The notes below the pieces were generated by a model. The model did not search any database, was not told where the DNA came from, and worked only from the letters and a program-made list of their open reading frames with translations. Both the position numbers and the translations under genes were made by a program. 64,000 bases of DNA from CAYLMG01 sp964493425 (lineage in GTDB: Bacteria; Planctomycetota; Phycisphaerae; Sedimentisphaerales; Anaerobacaceae). How positions within the stretch are numbered: position 1 is the first letter of the stretch; each line of letters begins with the position of its first letter. Shown here in pieces: positions 8,694-15,984 of the stretch. The DNA lies in contig CAZBMW010000005.1 in NCBI GenBank assembly GCA_964493425.1, positions 94,159-158,158 of the forward strand, written 5' to 3'.

Positions 8694-9641
8694 TTAAGTG
8701 AGAGGTTCGTAAAATTTTCCCGGCGGGGCAGCGAGGGTGTTGGTAAGTGTGCCAAGCTTTTCGATTGTACAATCGATTCTGTCGCCTTGTTTGAGGAAGT
8801 TTCCGGTAGCGACGGCTACGCCCGCGGGAGTTCCGGTTGCGATTATGTCGCCGGGCTCGAGCGTCATCAGGTGACTTAAGAATGAAACGATATCCTGGAC
8901 GGGATAAATCATCTGCGCTGTGTTTGCCTTCTGACAGGTGCGGCTGTTAACCTTTAATTCCATATCGAGGCTGCGGACGTCGTCAATCTCGTCGGCAGTT
9001 AGCAGATACGGGCCTGTGGGCAGGAAGCCGTCGGCCCATTTTCCGTTGAGCCAGTCGTAAAATTCGTCCCAAGGCCGGGAGAGTCTTTGTTTCTTGAATG
9101 TTACAGAGCGGGCAGAGACGTCGTTTGCGATGGTGTAACCTGCGATTGCGTCGTTAGCTTTTTGGGGGCCTGCGTTTTTGATTTTGCGGCCAATGATGAC
9201 GGCGAGCTCGATTTCGTAGTCGATGTCGCGGCTGAAAAGGGGCCAAGGGATTTGGTCGCCTGGTCCGATAATGACGGTTGGCGGCATAAGAAAAGGGCGA
9301 GGTACGGTATTATGACGTGCGGAATCGGACAGGCCGAGCTTGAAGCCGCGTTTGACGGAGGCCTCTTTTATGTGCTCGCTGTAGTTTCCGGCGAGAGCGA
9401 TTACCTTCCGTGGATTTTGGATTGGAGCGAGAAGTCTGACAGAGTCGATAGATAAAAGATGAGTTGTGGTTTTTGTTAGCTTTTCGAGTTTTTCGAGGCA
9501 GGAGCTGCCCTGCTGGAGTATTTGTATCAGGCTCGACGGCGGATTGGGAAGGGTTTTTGCCGATGGAATGTCAATTATGCCGTCATTTGTGAGGACGCCG
9601 CAGCTTATCGAGCCGTCTTTGGAATATGTTATCAGCTTCAT
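8694..9641 (-). CDS. fumarylacetoacetate hydrolase-family protein
   Basis: Metal-dependent hydrolase, isomerase or decarboxylase of the FAH fold; the substrate is probably a small 2-oxo or diketo acid. The frame is open much further upstream, but ATG 9641 (protein starting MKLITYSKDG) has AAAGG 11 nt before it and fits the 315-residue family length. Core motifs: RVIALAGNYSEHIKEA, then DYEIELAVIIG with the two metal-binding Glu, NDVSAR with the metal Asp, and GDIIATGTPAGV near the end. It stands alone, divergent from a coiled-coil membrane protein, so the pathway cannot be named; 2-hydroxyhepta-2,4-diene-1,7-dioate isomerase and acylpyruvase are options. Confidence 0.88.
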   Translation of the reverse strand: MKLITYSKDGSISCGVLTNDGIIDIPSAKTLPNPPSSLIQILQQGSSCLEKLEKLTKTTTHLLSIDSVRLLAPIQNPRKVIALAGNYSEHIKEASVKRGFKLGLSDSARHNTVPRPFLMPPTVIIGPGDQIPWPLFSRDIDYEIELAVIIGRKIKNAGPQKANDAIAGYTIANDVSARSVTFKKQRLSRPWDEFYDWLNGKWADGFLPTGPYLLTADEIDDVRSLDMELKVNSRTCQKANTAQMIYPVQDIVSFLSHLMTLEPGDIIATGTPAGVAVATGNFLKQGDRIDCTIEKLGTLTNTLAAPPGKFYEPLT

Positions 9642-9759
9642 TTGCGAGCCTTTCTTCGCTGAAATTTGCATTTTTAATATTAGCAAAAATAACTTGAACT
9701 TCCAGCAGAAAAAACATCTAATAGGAAATATGAAGGACAAAGCAATAGGGAGTATAAAA

Positions 9760-10572
9760 ATGAAATTGAAAGAGCTGTGGTCAAAAACGAATAAATGGAT
9801 TCGCTCTCGCGCACAGTCGGCAGTTAAGACAAGAGAGTCTGAAATAGACAATGAAGGTCTTATCAGAGAAGACGCTAAGGGCGGAACGGAGGCGGCAGGT
9901 GAGCAGTTTAAGAAAAAAGTGCGAGCGGAGCATCCGGAAGAAAAGGTGTCTCGCGAGGGAACAGGTGAGGTTGTGGTTGCGTCTTCGGCGGATTCGGGAA
10001 AGGGCGAATCTATCGAGAAGCTGCAAAGAGGTTTTAACCGGCTGATAGACAGGCTTGCGAACATTAATGACAATTTGAACCTGCAGGTGAGCCAGCATAA
10101 GGAACTGATTGAGCGGCTAGACAAGATGCCGGAACTGGCAAAAAGCTTTCCGACGATAGTTGAGAACCAGGAGAAGATACGGACCCAGCTTGCAGAGCAG
10201 ATAAGTGCGATGGCGGCGAGCAACGAGCAGTTTATCGAATCGGTTGAGAAGATACCGGAGGAGACGGCGAGGCAGACCGGCATACTGGATGAAATCAGGG
10301 AGCGGCTTGAGAGTGCTGCCGAGATTGATTCGAGGATGTCCGAAAGCTTCAGGCAATTCAATGACATACTCGGGAACCTCGACCGCAATACGATTAGCCA
10401 TACCGACAGTATTATGCAGATGTCCAAGACGTTCGCAACGAGCGACAGGTATTTGAAGTATATTATAAGCCGGCAGAATAAAAGATTTATGTGGCTGTTT
10501 GTGATTTCTTTGAGTATTTGTGTGCTGGTAATACTGGCTTTGGCGGGCGTTATTATTTATATAGGCCGATAG
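9760..10572 (+). CDS. coiled-coil protein with C-terminal membrane anchor
   Basis: Not recognised as a named family. The 270 residues contain a charged N-terminal third, a long heptad-rich coiled-coil region (about 90-235, including NRLIDRLANINDNLNLQ and QEKIRTQLAEQISAMAAS), and one C-terminal membrane helix (WLFVISLSICVLVILALAGV), giving a tail-anchored layout. It resembles the signalling coiled coil of chemoreceptors but lacks the conserved hairpin tip, so no chemotaxis role is claimed. GGGAG lies 7 nt before ATG 9760. An in-frame ATG at 9730 with AGGAA is the alternative. It is divergent from the FAH-family gene and followed by the riboswitch region. Confidence 0.72.
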   Translation: MKLKELWSKTNKWIRSRAQSAVKTRESEIDNEGLIREDAKGGTEAAGEQFKKKVRAEHPEEKVSREGTGEVVVASSADSGKGESIEKLQRGFNRLIDRLANINDNLNLQVSQHKELIERLDKMPELAKSFPTIVENQEKIRTQLAEQISAMAASNEQFIESVEKIPEETARQTGILDEIRERLESAAEIDSRMSESFRQFNDILGNLDRNTISHTDSIMQMSKTFATSDRYLKYIISRQNKRFMWLFVISLSICVLVILALAGVIIYIGR

Positions 10573-10595
10573 TAAAAGAAATTTCATTTTTTTAC

Positions 10596-10624
10596 TTGAC
10601 AATTTCGGTCGTTTTCCATAAAAG
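10596..10624 (+). promoter_or_regulatory. promoter reading into the cobalamin riboswitch
   Basis: A perfect TTGACA (10596-10601), a 17-bp spacer and TAAAAG (10619-10624, four of six -10 matches). Transcription would start about 35 nt before the riboswitch. Confidence 0.55.
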
Positions 10625-10664
10625 GAAAAAGTGTCATTTTTTTATTGCTCTTTGAGAAGAAAAT

Positions 10665-10918
10665 AGCCTGACTTTAGGTTCCGATTTTTTTGGATACTAA
10701 AAAGGGAACCCGGTGCAAATCCGGGGCAGTCGCGCTGCTGTGAGCAGCCGTTCCGAGTTTTTCTCGGAAAACCGAAAGGCATTGTACCACTGTTTCGCAC
10801 TAATTTTTAACACTACGAGCGGTATTTTAATTGCTGCTAAATATTAAAAATTCGTGGGAGATGGGAAGGGGCTTTTCGGCAGGTTGCGAGCCAGAAAACC
10901 TGCCTGTGGTCAGTTCAA
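10665..10918 (+). promoter_or_regulatory. cobalamin (B12) riboswitch
   Basis: The consensus blocks of the cobalamin riboswitch appear in order. AAAGGGAACCCGGTGCAAAT and TCCGGGGCAGTCGCGCTGCT then TGAGCAGCC (10701-10750) form the B12-box core. ACCGAAAGGCATTGTACCACTG (10771-10792, in two parts) matches the adenosyl-type peripheral segment. GGGAAGGGG follows at 10863-10871, and GAGCCAGAAAACCTGCC ends the element (10888-10904). The family binds adenosylcobalamin or methyl/aquocobalamin and usually shuts expression off. A terminator hairpin lies about 95 nt downstream and the next genes encode surface proteins. Confidence 0.92.
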
Positions 10919-11007
10919 GATATACTTTTGTTCCCGCGATAAGGAGCATAAATATCAATTTCAGCGAGCAATTGCATCCGCTGAGATAATAGACGAGTGA
11001 ATTATAA

Positions 11008-11043
11008 GCCGTCGTTCCTTTCGCAGGAACGGCGGTTTTTTTA
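11008..11043 (+). terminator. intrinsic terminator between riboswitch and surface-protein genes
   Basis: Stem GCCGTCGTTCC/GGAACGGCGG (one G-T wobble) with a seven-base loop, then TTTTTTT. It sits between the riboswitch and the first gene, where premature termination by a B12-bound riboswitch would act. Confidence 0.85.
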
Positions 11044-11128
11044 TTGCGCGTGTTTTTCAGACGGATTGAAAAAGTTTTTAACAGGTTAAATGGTAAATTT
11101 CAGAATTAATTTTTGAAAGGAGAGAAAG

Positions 11129-11704
11129 ATGGTGGTGAAAAAAATTTCAGTCCTGCTATTGGTATTATTTTTTGCGGCTTCCGCGAATGGAGGACTGACT
11201 TACGAGGGGGATATCGAATATACAGCAGGGACGGGTGAGAACGAGGCTACGATAGTAATCGATTTCGATTTTGAACAGTATTTCGTATTTGAATACCAAT
11301 GGGACGGCGATGCGAGCGGCTGGGATGCACTGGAAGCAATCGGGGCAGCAGGGGCTCTCGATGTATATGCGACGGATTATGGTGAGTGGGGTATGTTTGT
11401 CTATGATTTTGATTATCCAGACGGCGTTGAATATGACTACGGCGAAGAGGCTAATACCGGCTGGGCATACTATGTCGGTGATAATGAGAGCTGGTCTGCA
11501 AGCAGCGCGGGCGTTTCGTTTCGCTCTTTGAGTGACGGCGACTGGGACAGCTGGGTCTGGACCAATTATTCGGCTGACTGGATGACAGCGTACAGGGAGC
11601 CCGGCGGTGTGCCTGTTCCTGAGCCCGCTACTTTGTGCCTTTTGGGAGCAGGTATTTTGCTGTTCAGGCGGTCTAAAATTCGGGCTAGCTCGTGCTTAAG
11701 ATGA
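11129..11704 (+). CDS. PEP-CTERM surface protein in cobalamin-controlled operon
   Basis: Secreted protein expected to be processed by an exosortase. The signal peptide is about residues 1-21. The C-terminus has the sorting signal VPVPEPATL (PEP at 164-166), a short hydrophobic stretch and the basic stop RRSK. The mature part is acidic and rich in Trp/Tyr, with WDGDASGWDALEAI (58-71) and GWAYYVGDNESW (111-122). It has a vague likeness to ligand-binding DUF4430/transcobalamin-like folds, which I cannot confirm. GGAGAG is 6 nt before the ATG. Its stop overlaps the next start (ATGA at 11701-11704), so the two are translationally coupled. The upstream riboswitch implies expression when B12 is scarce. 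Confidence 0.85.
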   Translation: MVVKKISVLLLVLFFAASANGGLTYEGDIEYTAGTGENEATIVIDFDFEQYFVFEYQWDGDASGWDALEAIGAAGALDVYATDYGEWGMFVYDFDYPDGVEYDYGEEANTGWAYYVGDNESWSASSAGVSFRSLSDGDWDSWVWTNYSADWMTAYREPGGVPVPEPATLCLLGAGILLFRRSKIRASSCLR

Positions 11705-12777
11705 GATTAGAAAATAAAATTGTGTTAATTGTTTTTTTGGTTTGCCTTTCGCCTGCGGCGGCGGGCGGCTATGAATTTGATGCGAACGATTTTGCTGCTG
11801 AGGTTGTGAGCTACGAGCCGGGCGAGGGTGCTGGGGCTTATACATTCAGTGAAGTTGCTTTGGGCAGGCCGTCAGTAGATACGTATTATGGCGATGCTTA
11901 TCGGCCGGTAGTGCCGGTATATCCGGCGTATATAGAAAATGATTTTCCCAGTGTTGTTACCGTAGGGGCAGGGGGACATTTGATATTAAAGTTCAACCAC
12001 AGGGTCGGCGACGATGAGAACAATCCCTACGGCGTTGATTTTATTGTATTCGGTAACGCTATGATTGCCGCCGGCGGCTACTGGTCATACGGTGACCCTT
12101 GTGAAACGACGATTGCATCAGGACAGGTCAATAATGAATACGGGCTTGTCTCGGTCAGTCAGGACGGAGAGCTTTGGTACAGTTTTGAAGAAGGGCCTTT
12201 TGCAGATTCTTTTGCGCCGACCCTGGGAAGAGTGTTTAATCCGAATGAGCCCTGTGATGTGTATCCCGGCTGGGAAAATTTGTGGTGGGGCGAGGTTACT
12301 GCGCCGACGCTGCCGATAGACCCGAATATGGAGAATATAAATTTTATGGGTAAAACTGTCGCGGAGCTTTGTTACGCGTACGGCAAATCAACGGGCGGTA
12401 CAGGTTTTGATTTGAAGGTTCTGCCAGTTGAGTATTATTCAGCACTAACGGAGGACCCGGTGACAGGGGAGAAATGGATTCAATATATTATGATAGAATA
12501 TACCGGTCTTGACCCTAACCATCCCTTTCCGGAGGTGGATGCGGTCTCGGATGTGAGCTGCTGCGGTGATTATAAGCGGCCATACCCATCGGGTGACATA
12601 AGCAAGGATTGCAGAGTTGATTGTGAAGATTTGGAAATTTTTACCGGATACTGGCTTTTGGAGGTCGATGGCCTGGGTGATGAGGCGAAGGCGGCGGATA
12701 TGTATGAGGACGGCGTGATAGATTTTCTCGACTTTGCGATTTTTGGGAACCGGTGGCTGGTCGAAAGCGGTAAGTAG
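11701..12777 (+). CDS. secreted protein with dockerin-like C-terminus
   Basis: Exported protein of 358 residues with a signal peptide (about 1-20, ending SPAAAGG). The central region (about 85-115) has GGHLILKFNHRVGDD and GVDFIVFGNAMI, part of a beta-sandwich that I know from surface proteins encoded near B12 riboswitches; the function is not established. The last 65 residues form two calcium-loop-like repeats (DISKDCRVDCEDLEIF and DMYEDGVIDFLDFAIF), each ending in the WL pattern common in planctomycete dockerin-like tails. ATG 11701 is chosen because it overlaps the preceding stop as ATGA. A GTG at 11692 would add three residues. Confidence 0.82.
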   Translation: MRLENKIVLIVFLVCLSPAAAGGYEFDANDFAAEVVSYEPGEGAGAYTFSEVALGRPSVDTYYGDAYRPVVPVYPAYIENDFPSVVTVGAGGHLILKFNHRVGDDENNPYGVDFIVFGNAMIAAGGYWSYGDPCETTIASGQVNNEYGLVSVSQDGELWYSFEEGPFADSFAPTLGRVFNPNEPCDVYPGWENLWWGEVTAPTLPIDPNMENINFMGKTVAELCYAYGKSTGGTGFDLKVLPVEYYSALTEDPVTGEKWIQYIMIEYTGLDPNHPFPEVDAVSDVSCCGDYKRPYPSGDISKDCRVDCEDLEIFTGYWLLEVDGLGDEAKAADMYEDGVIDFLDFAIFGNRWLVESGK

Positions 12778-12780
12778 AAT

Positions 12781-13587
12781 TTGAAAAAAAATTTTTGGGC
12801 GGTTGAGATGATTCAAAGGCGTGGCTTTACGGTGGTAGAAGTTTTAGTAGTGATATCAGTGATATCGCTTCTTACGGCTATTGCGCTACCCTGCCTTTCG
12901 AGGTCGAGACAACAGGGCCTTGGGGTGGTCTGCCTTAGCAACCTCAGGCAGATGGTGATAGCGGCGGATATCTATGCAACCGGTAACGATAGCTTTTATC
13001 CTTTAGCGGGCGCTATGGATTTCGGTGATCTTTCGCGACAATACGAGTGGGACTATTTCAAAGTTTTTGAGAACGGCAGTTTAAAGGAATGCAAAGGTGG
13101 ATTTTTATGGCAGGGCAAGACTACGCTTGAGATACATCAGTGCCCAATTTTCAGGGGCAGTGCCAACTCGGCAGGCGACCCATATACCGGATATAATTAT
13201 AATGCGAGCTATATAGGCGGTTTTATAATGATTGTGAACGGTATAAAAGTTGGCAATAATTCGAGTAAAATTACGAGTGTGCGAAAGCCGTCGAGATGCG
13301 CTATATTCGGAGACGGTGAGTTTACGCTCGGCGCTAATAAGTATATGCGTTCCCCTTCGGCGGGCAGGCTGGATAAAAGTTTCGGTGACGGTAACAGATA
13401 CGCAGGGACGCAGGGATACAGGCATTTAGGCAGGACCAATGTCGGGTACTGCGACGGCAGTGCCAGGGCTGTACGAGAGCTTTATACGCAAACGAAAAGT
13501 AAAAAAATAATAGAAGAATATAACGAGGATAGCAAAAACAAGGTGGGCTTTCTATCGGCAGATAACAAGGCGTATGATATAGAGTAA
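12781..13587 (+). CDS. type II pseudopilin-like protein with H-x9-DG motif
   Basis: Exported pseudopilin-like protein. A prepilin peptidase site RRGFTVVEVLVV (cleavage after Gly15, Glu at mature position 5) is followed by a hydrophobic helix to about residue 38. His215 and Asp225-Gly226 form the H-x9-DG motif of the planctomycete DUF1559-type proteins. The soluble part is a beta-rich head. It starts 3 bp after the preceding stop with TTG; ATG 12808 (MIQRRGF) is an equally possible start and leaves a shorter leader. As third gene behind the cobalamin riboswitch it probably belongs to the same surface system. Confidence 0.82.
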   Translation: MKKNFWAVEMIQRRGFTVVEVLVVISVISLLTAIALPCLSRSRQQGLGVVCLSNLRQMVIAADIYATGNDSFYPLAGAMDFGDLSRQYEWDYFKVFENGSLKECKGGFLWQGKTTLEIHQCPIFRGSANSAGDPYTGYNYNASYIGGFIMIVNGIKVGNNSSKITSVRKPSRCAIFGDGEFTLGANKYMRSPSAGRLDKSFGDGNRYAGTQGYRHLGRTNVGYCDGSARAVRELYTQTKSKKIIEEYNEDSKNKVGFLSADNKAYDIE

Positions 13588-13648
13588 CGAATATCGAATA
13601 ATGAATGATGAACAAGGAATTTTGAAGAACAGAGAGCGTTGGGCGATT

Positions 13649-14978
13649 TTAGTATTTTTTTCTGAGTCTGGCGGGAGGGATGTTAAGAAGTTTTCTGTAT
13701 TTTGCAATTGTTCTTCTGGCGAGATTTTCGATACCGGCGTCGGCGAGCTTTTTTCTGATTTTGTCGTCACTTAAAGGTTTTGTTTTATCCTCGGTATCAA
13801 TAATCTGCTGAAGCTTTGCCCTGATGGCCTGCCAGCTATGTGAGTTTCCGTTTACGTCCTGGGTTCCGCCTGAAAAGAATTTTCGCAGAGGCAGGATGCC
13901 CTGGCTGGACTGGATGTATTTTGCTGCTACGGCCCTTGAGACGGTGGCGAGATGAACTCCGACCTCGTCGGCAATCTTCGACATAGGCAGAGGCTTCAAA
14001 TAAAGCTGGCCTTTCTCGAAAAACGGCTTCTGGTACCTGACGACGGCGGCGGCGACCTTGAGCAGGGTGTTGTTTCTCTGCTGAATTGCGTCAATAATCC
14101 ATTGAGCGGAGCGGATATTGTTCTGGAGAAAGTTTTTTGTCTTTTCGTTTGTTTTTGGGTCTTTGGCGAGCTTAGTGTAGTGGTCGCTAATCTTCAGATT
14201 TGGCAGGTTAGAGTCAGCTAATCTTACGGAGAAGCCGTCTGGGCTGTCGGATTCTTCGACGATTACGTCGGCGGTAATGGGCAGGTTTTTGTCGGGTCCA
14301 ATCTGCAGGCCCGGAGAGGTATCGAGCCTGCTGATTCTTTCGATGGCGTGGTTTATCTGCTCGATGGGGCATTTCATCTTTTTTGCTATTTCAGGAAGGC
14401 GATTTTCGAGAAGCTCATCCATATATTCGGAGAGCAGTTTTTTCTCGAAGGTCATATCGTCTGCGGATTGAGAGATTTGGATAAGCAGACATTCTTTGAG
14501 GTCTCTGGCGCCGACGCCGACGGGTTCAAGTTTTTGTACAAGGCCAAGAGCCTGTTTAAGCTGGTCGAGATTGAACGGGGATTTGTCCGTTGCGCAGAGC
14601 TGTTCGAGAGGGACAGAAAGGTAACCTCTGTTGTCGATGTAGTCGATGATAGCGAGGCCGGCCTGTTTTACGGGTTCGGGCGCGTCGATGAGCCTGAACN
14701 NNNNNNNNNAGGGAGTTTATTCGTTCGAAGTCATCGATTTTTTCCGCTTCTGCAGCAGCGGTGTCGGCCTGAGGATTATCATCAGCGTCGGATTCGTCGC
14801 GGGATTGCTGATCGGCTGGTTCTGCGATTTCGAGGACGGGATTGCTGTTCAGCTCCTGCTCGATTCTTTCCTGCAGTGCGAGGATGGGCAACTGAAGGAT
14901 TTCCATAGACTGAATCATATGAGGAGCGAGTTTCATCCGCTGCTCAAGTCTCATCTGTCCTGTCATCTGAAGCTTCAT
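13649..14978 (-). CDS. rpoN: RNA polymerase sigma-54 factor, interrupted by an assembly gap
   Basis: Alternative sigma factor that needs AAA+ activators. The N-terminal activator region (MRLEQRMKLAPHMIQSMEIL) and an acidic linker are read from 14978 to the gap. Beyond the Ns the core-binding and HTH regions continue in another frame, from FRLIDAPEPVKQAGLAI through VGVGARDLKECLL to VHLATVSRAV, and end with the RpoN box variant ARRTIAKYRKLLNI. The two halves are offset by one base when ten Ns are counted, so the true gap length is not ten. By comparison with the family, some tens of codons are missing there. Otherwise the gene seems intact. Conventional translation stops at the Ns. Confidence 0.9.
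14700..14709. other. scaffold gap inside rpoN
   Basis: Ten Ns. The flanks do not overlap, and the reading frames on either side differ, so the run is a placeholder of unknown true length. Confidence 0.95.
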
Positions 14979-15137
14979 ACACCTTCCTTATGATTTATTA
15001 TGCTTTAAGCAGGTATATATTATTATATCATAATCGTTGAAAGATTTCGGCAATATTCGGGTACGAATTAAAAAAGTTTATAAAGAAAATGCTGCAGTTT
15101 AAGTATTCGGCGATTAGAAATTGCGAATAGTTTAGGG

Positions 15138-15743
15138 TCACTGGAAATTTTGTCTACCGGTTATTGCGTCTGTAAGGATTTTGGTGTTTGCGTATTCGAT
15201 TGTTGAGCCGGAAGGCAGGCCTCGAGCAAGGCGAGTGATTTTGACGGATGTGTTTTTCAATAGAGAGCTGATATAAAATGCGGTGCCGTCGCCGGCCATA
15301 TTGGGATTTGTGGCCATAATAACTTCGATAACGTTGCCGTCGCGAACCCTTTTTACGAGGCTTTCAATGTTGAGGTCTTCCGCGTCGATACCCTCGAGCG
15401 GAGCGATATGGCCGCCGAGGACGTGATAGACCCATTTGCAGGAACCGGTTTTCTCGAGCGCGATTATGTCCTTGGGCTGTTCGACGACGCAAATGAGGGA
15501 TTTGTCGCGCCCGGCATCGGAGCAGATTTTGCAGACAGGCGATTCGGAGAGGTTATGACATATTTTACAGGATTTGGTTTTGTTTTTGACGTCACTTACG
15601 GCTTTGGCGAGTGCCATTGCATCGTCTTTGTTCGCTTTTAGTATGTGAAAGGCGAGTCTTTCTGCTGATTTCGGGCCTATGCCTGGCAGCCTATTGAATT
15701 CGGCGATGAGCCTGTTGAGACTTTCAGTATAGATATCAGCCAT
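15138..15743 (-). CDS. recR: recombination mediator RecR
   Basis: DNA-binding protein of the RecFOR pathway that helps load RecA on gapped DNA. The 201 residues have the helix-hairpin-helix LPGIGPKSAERLAFHIL (about 18-34), a four-Cys zinc finger (CKICHNL and CKICSD, about 57-75), and the Toprim core with VVEQPKDIIALEKTG and MATNPNMAGDGTAFY. ATG 15743 gives the family length; the frame stays open further upstream into a repeat. It lies downstream of dnaX on the same strand, the usual dnaX-recR order, though the small YbaB-type gene that often sits between them is absent and an inverted repeat lies there instead. Confidence 0.95.
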   Translation of the reverse strand: MADIYTESLNRLIAEFNRLPGIGPKSAERLAFHILKANKDDAMALAKAVSDVKNKTKSCKICHNLSESPVCKICSDAGRDKSLICVVEQPKDIIALEKTGSCKWVYHVLGGHIAPLEGIDAEDLNIESLVKRVRDGNVIEVIMATNPNMAGDGTAFYISSLLKNTSVKITRLARGLPSGSTIEYANTKILTDAITGRQNFQ

Positions 15744-15801
15744 AGTTTTTTTCCTGCGTCGAGTACGATTGACTTTTAATAACACTATATACGAAGGTAA
15801 A

Positions 15802-15945
15802 TCAATTGTCAATTTGCTTTGTAGAGAAGAAACTTGTCCAGATGTCATTCCGCACTTGATGCGGAATCCAGTTCTTCAAAAAAATGGATTCCTGCTTCCG
15901 CAGGAATGACAATAGAAGTGTTTTCTACAAAGCATTGTCAATTGA
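15802..15945. repeat. nested inverted repeat (MITE-like) between dnaX and recR
   Basis: Outer arms TCAATTGTCAATTTGCTTTG (15802-15821, extending to 15833) and CTACAAAGCATTGTCAATTG (15925-15944) are imperfect inverted copies. Inner arms are ATTCCGCACTTGATGCGGAA followed by TCCA, and TGGATTCC with CTTCCGCAGGAATGAC. The inner pair is the common GTCATTCC...GGAATGAC bacterial palindrome. The element is non-coding and lies inside what is probably one transcript. Confidence 0.75.
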
Positions 15946-15984
15946 CAAAAGCAGAGCAGTAGTGTGAATAAATAAAAACTGGAA

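Noticed and set aside
9087..9455. Plus-strand frame inside the FAH-family gene
   Set aside because: It is a shadow of the FAH gene, with no ribosome site.
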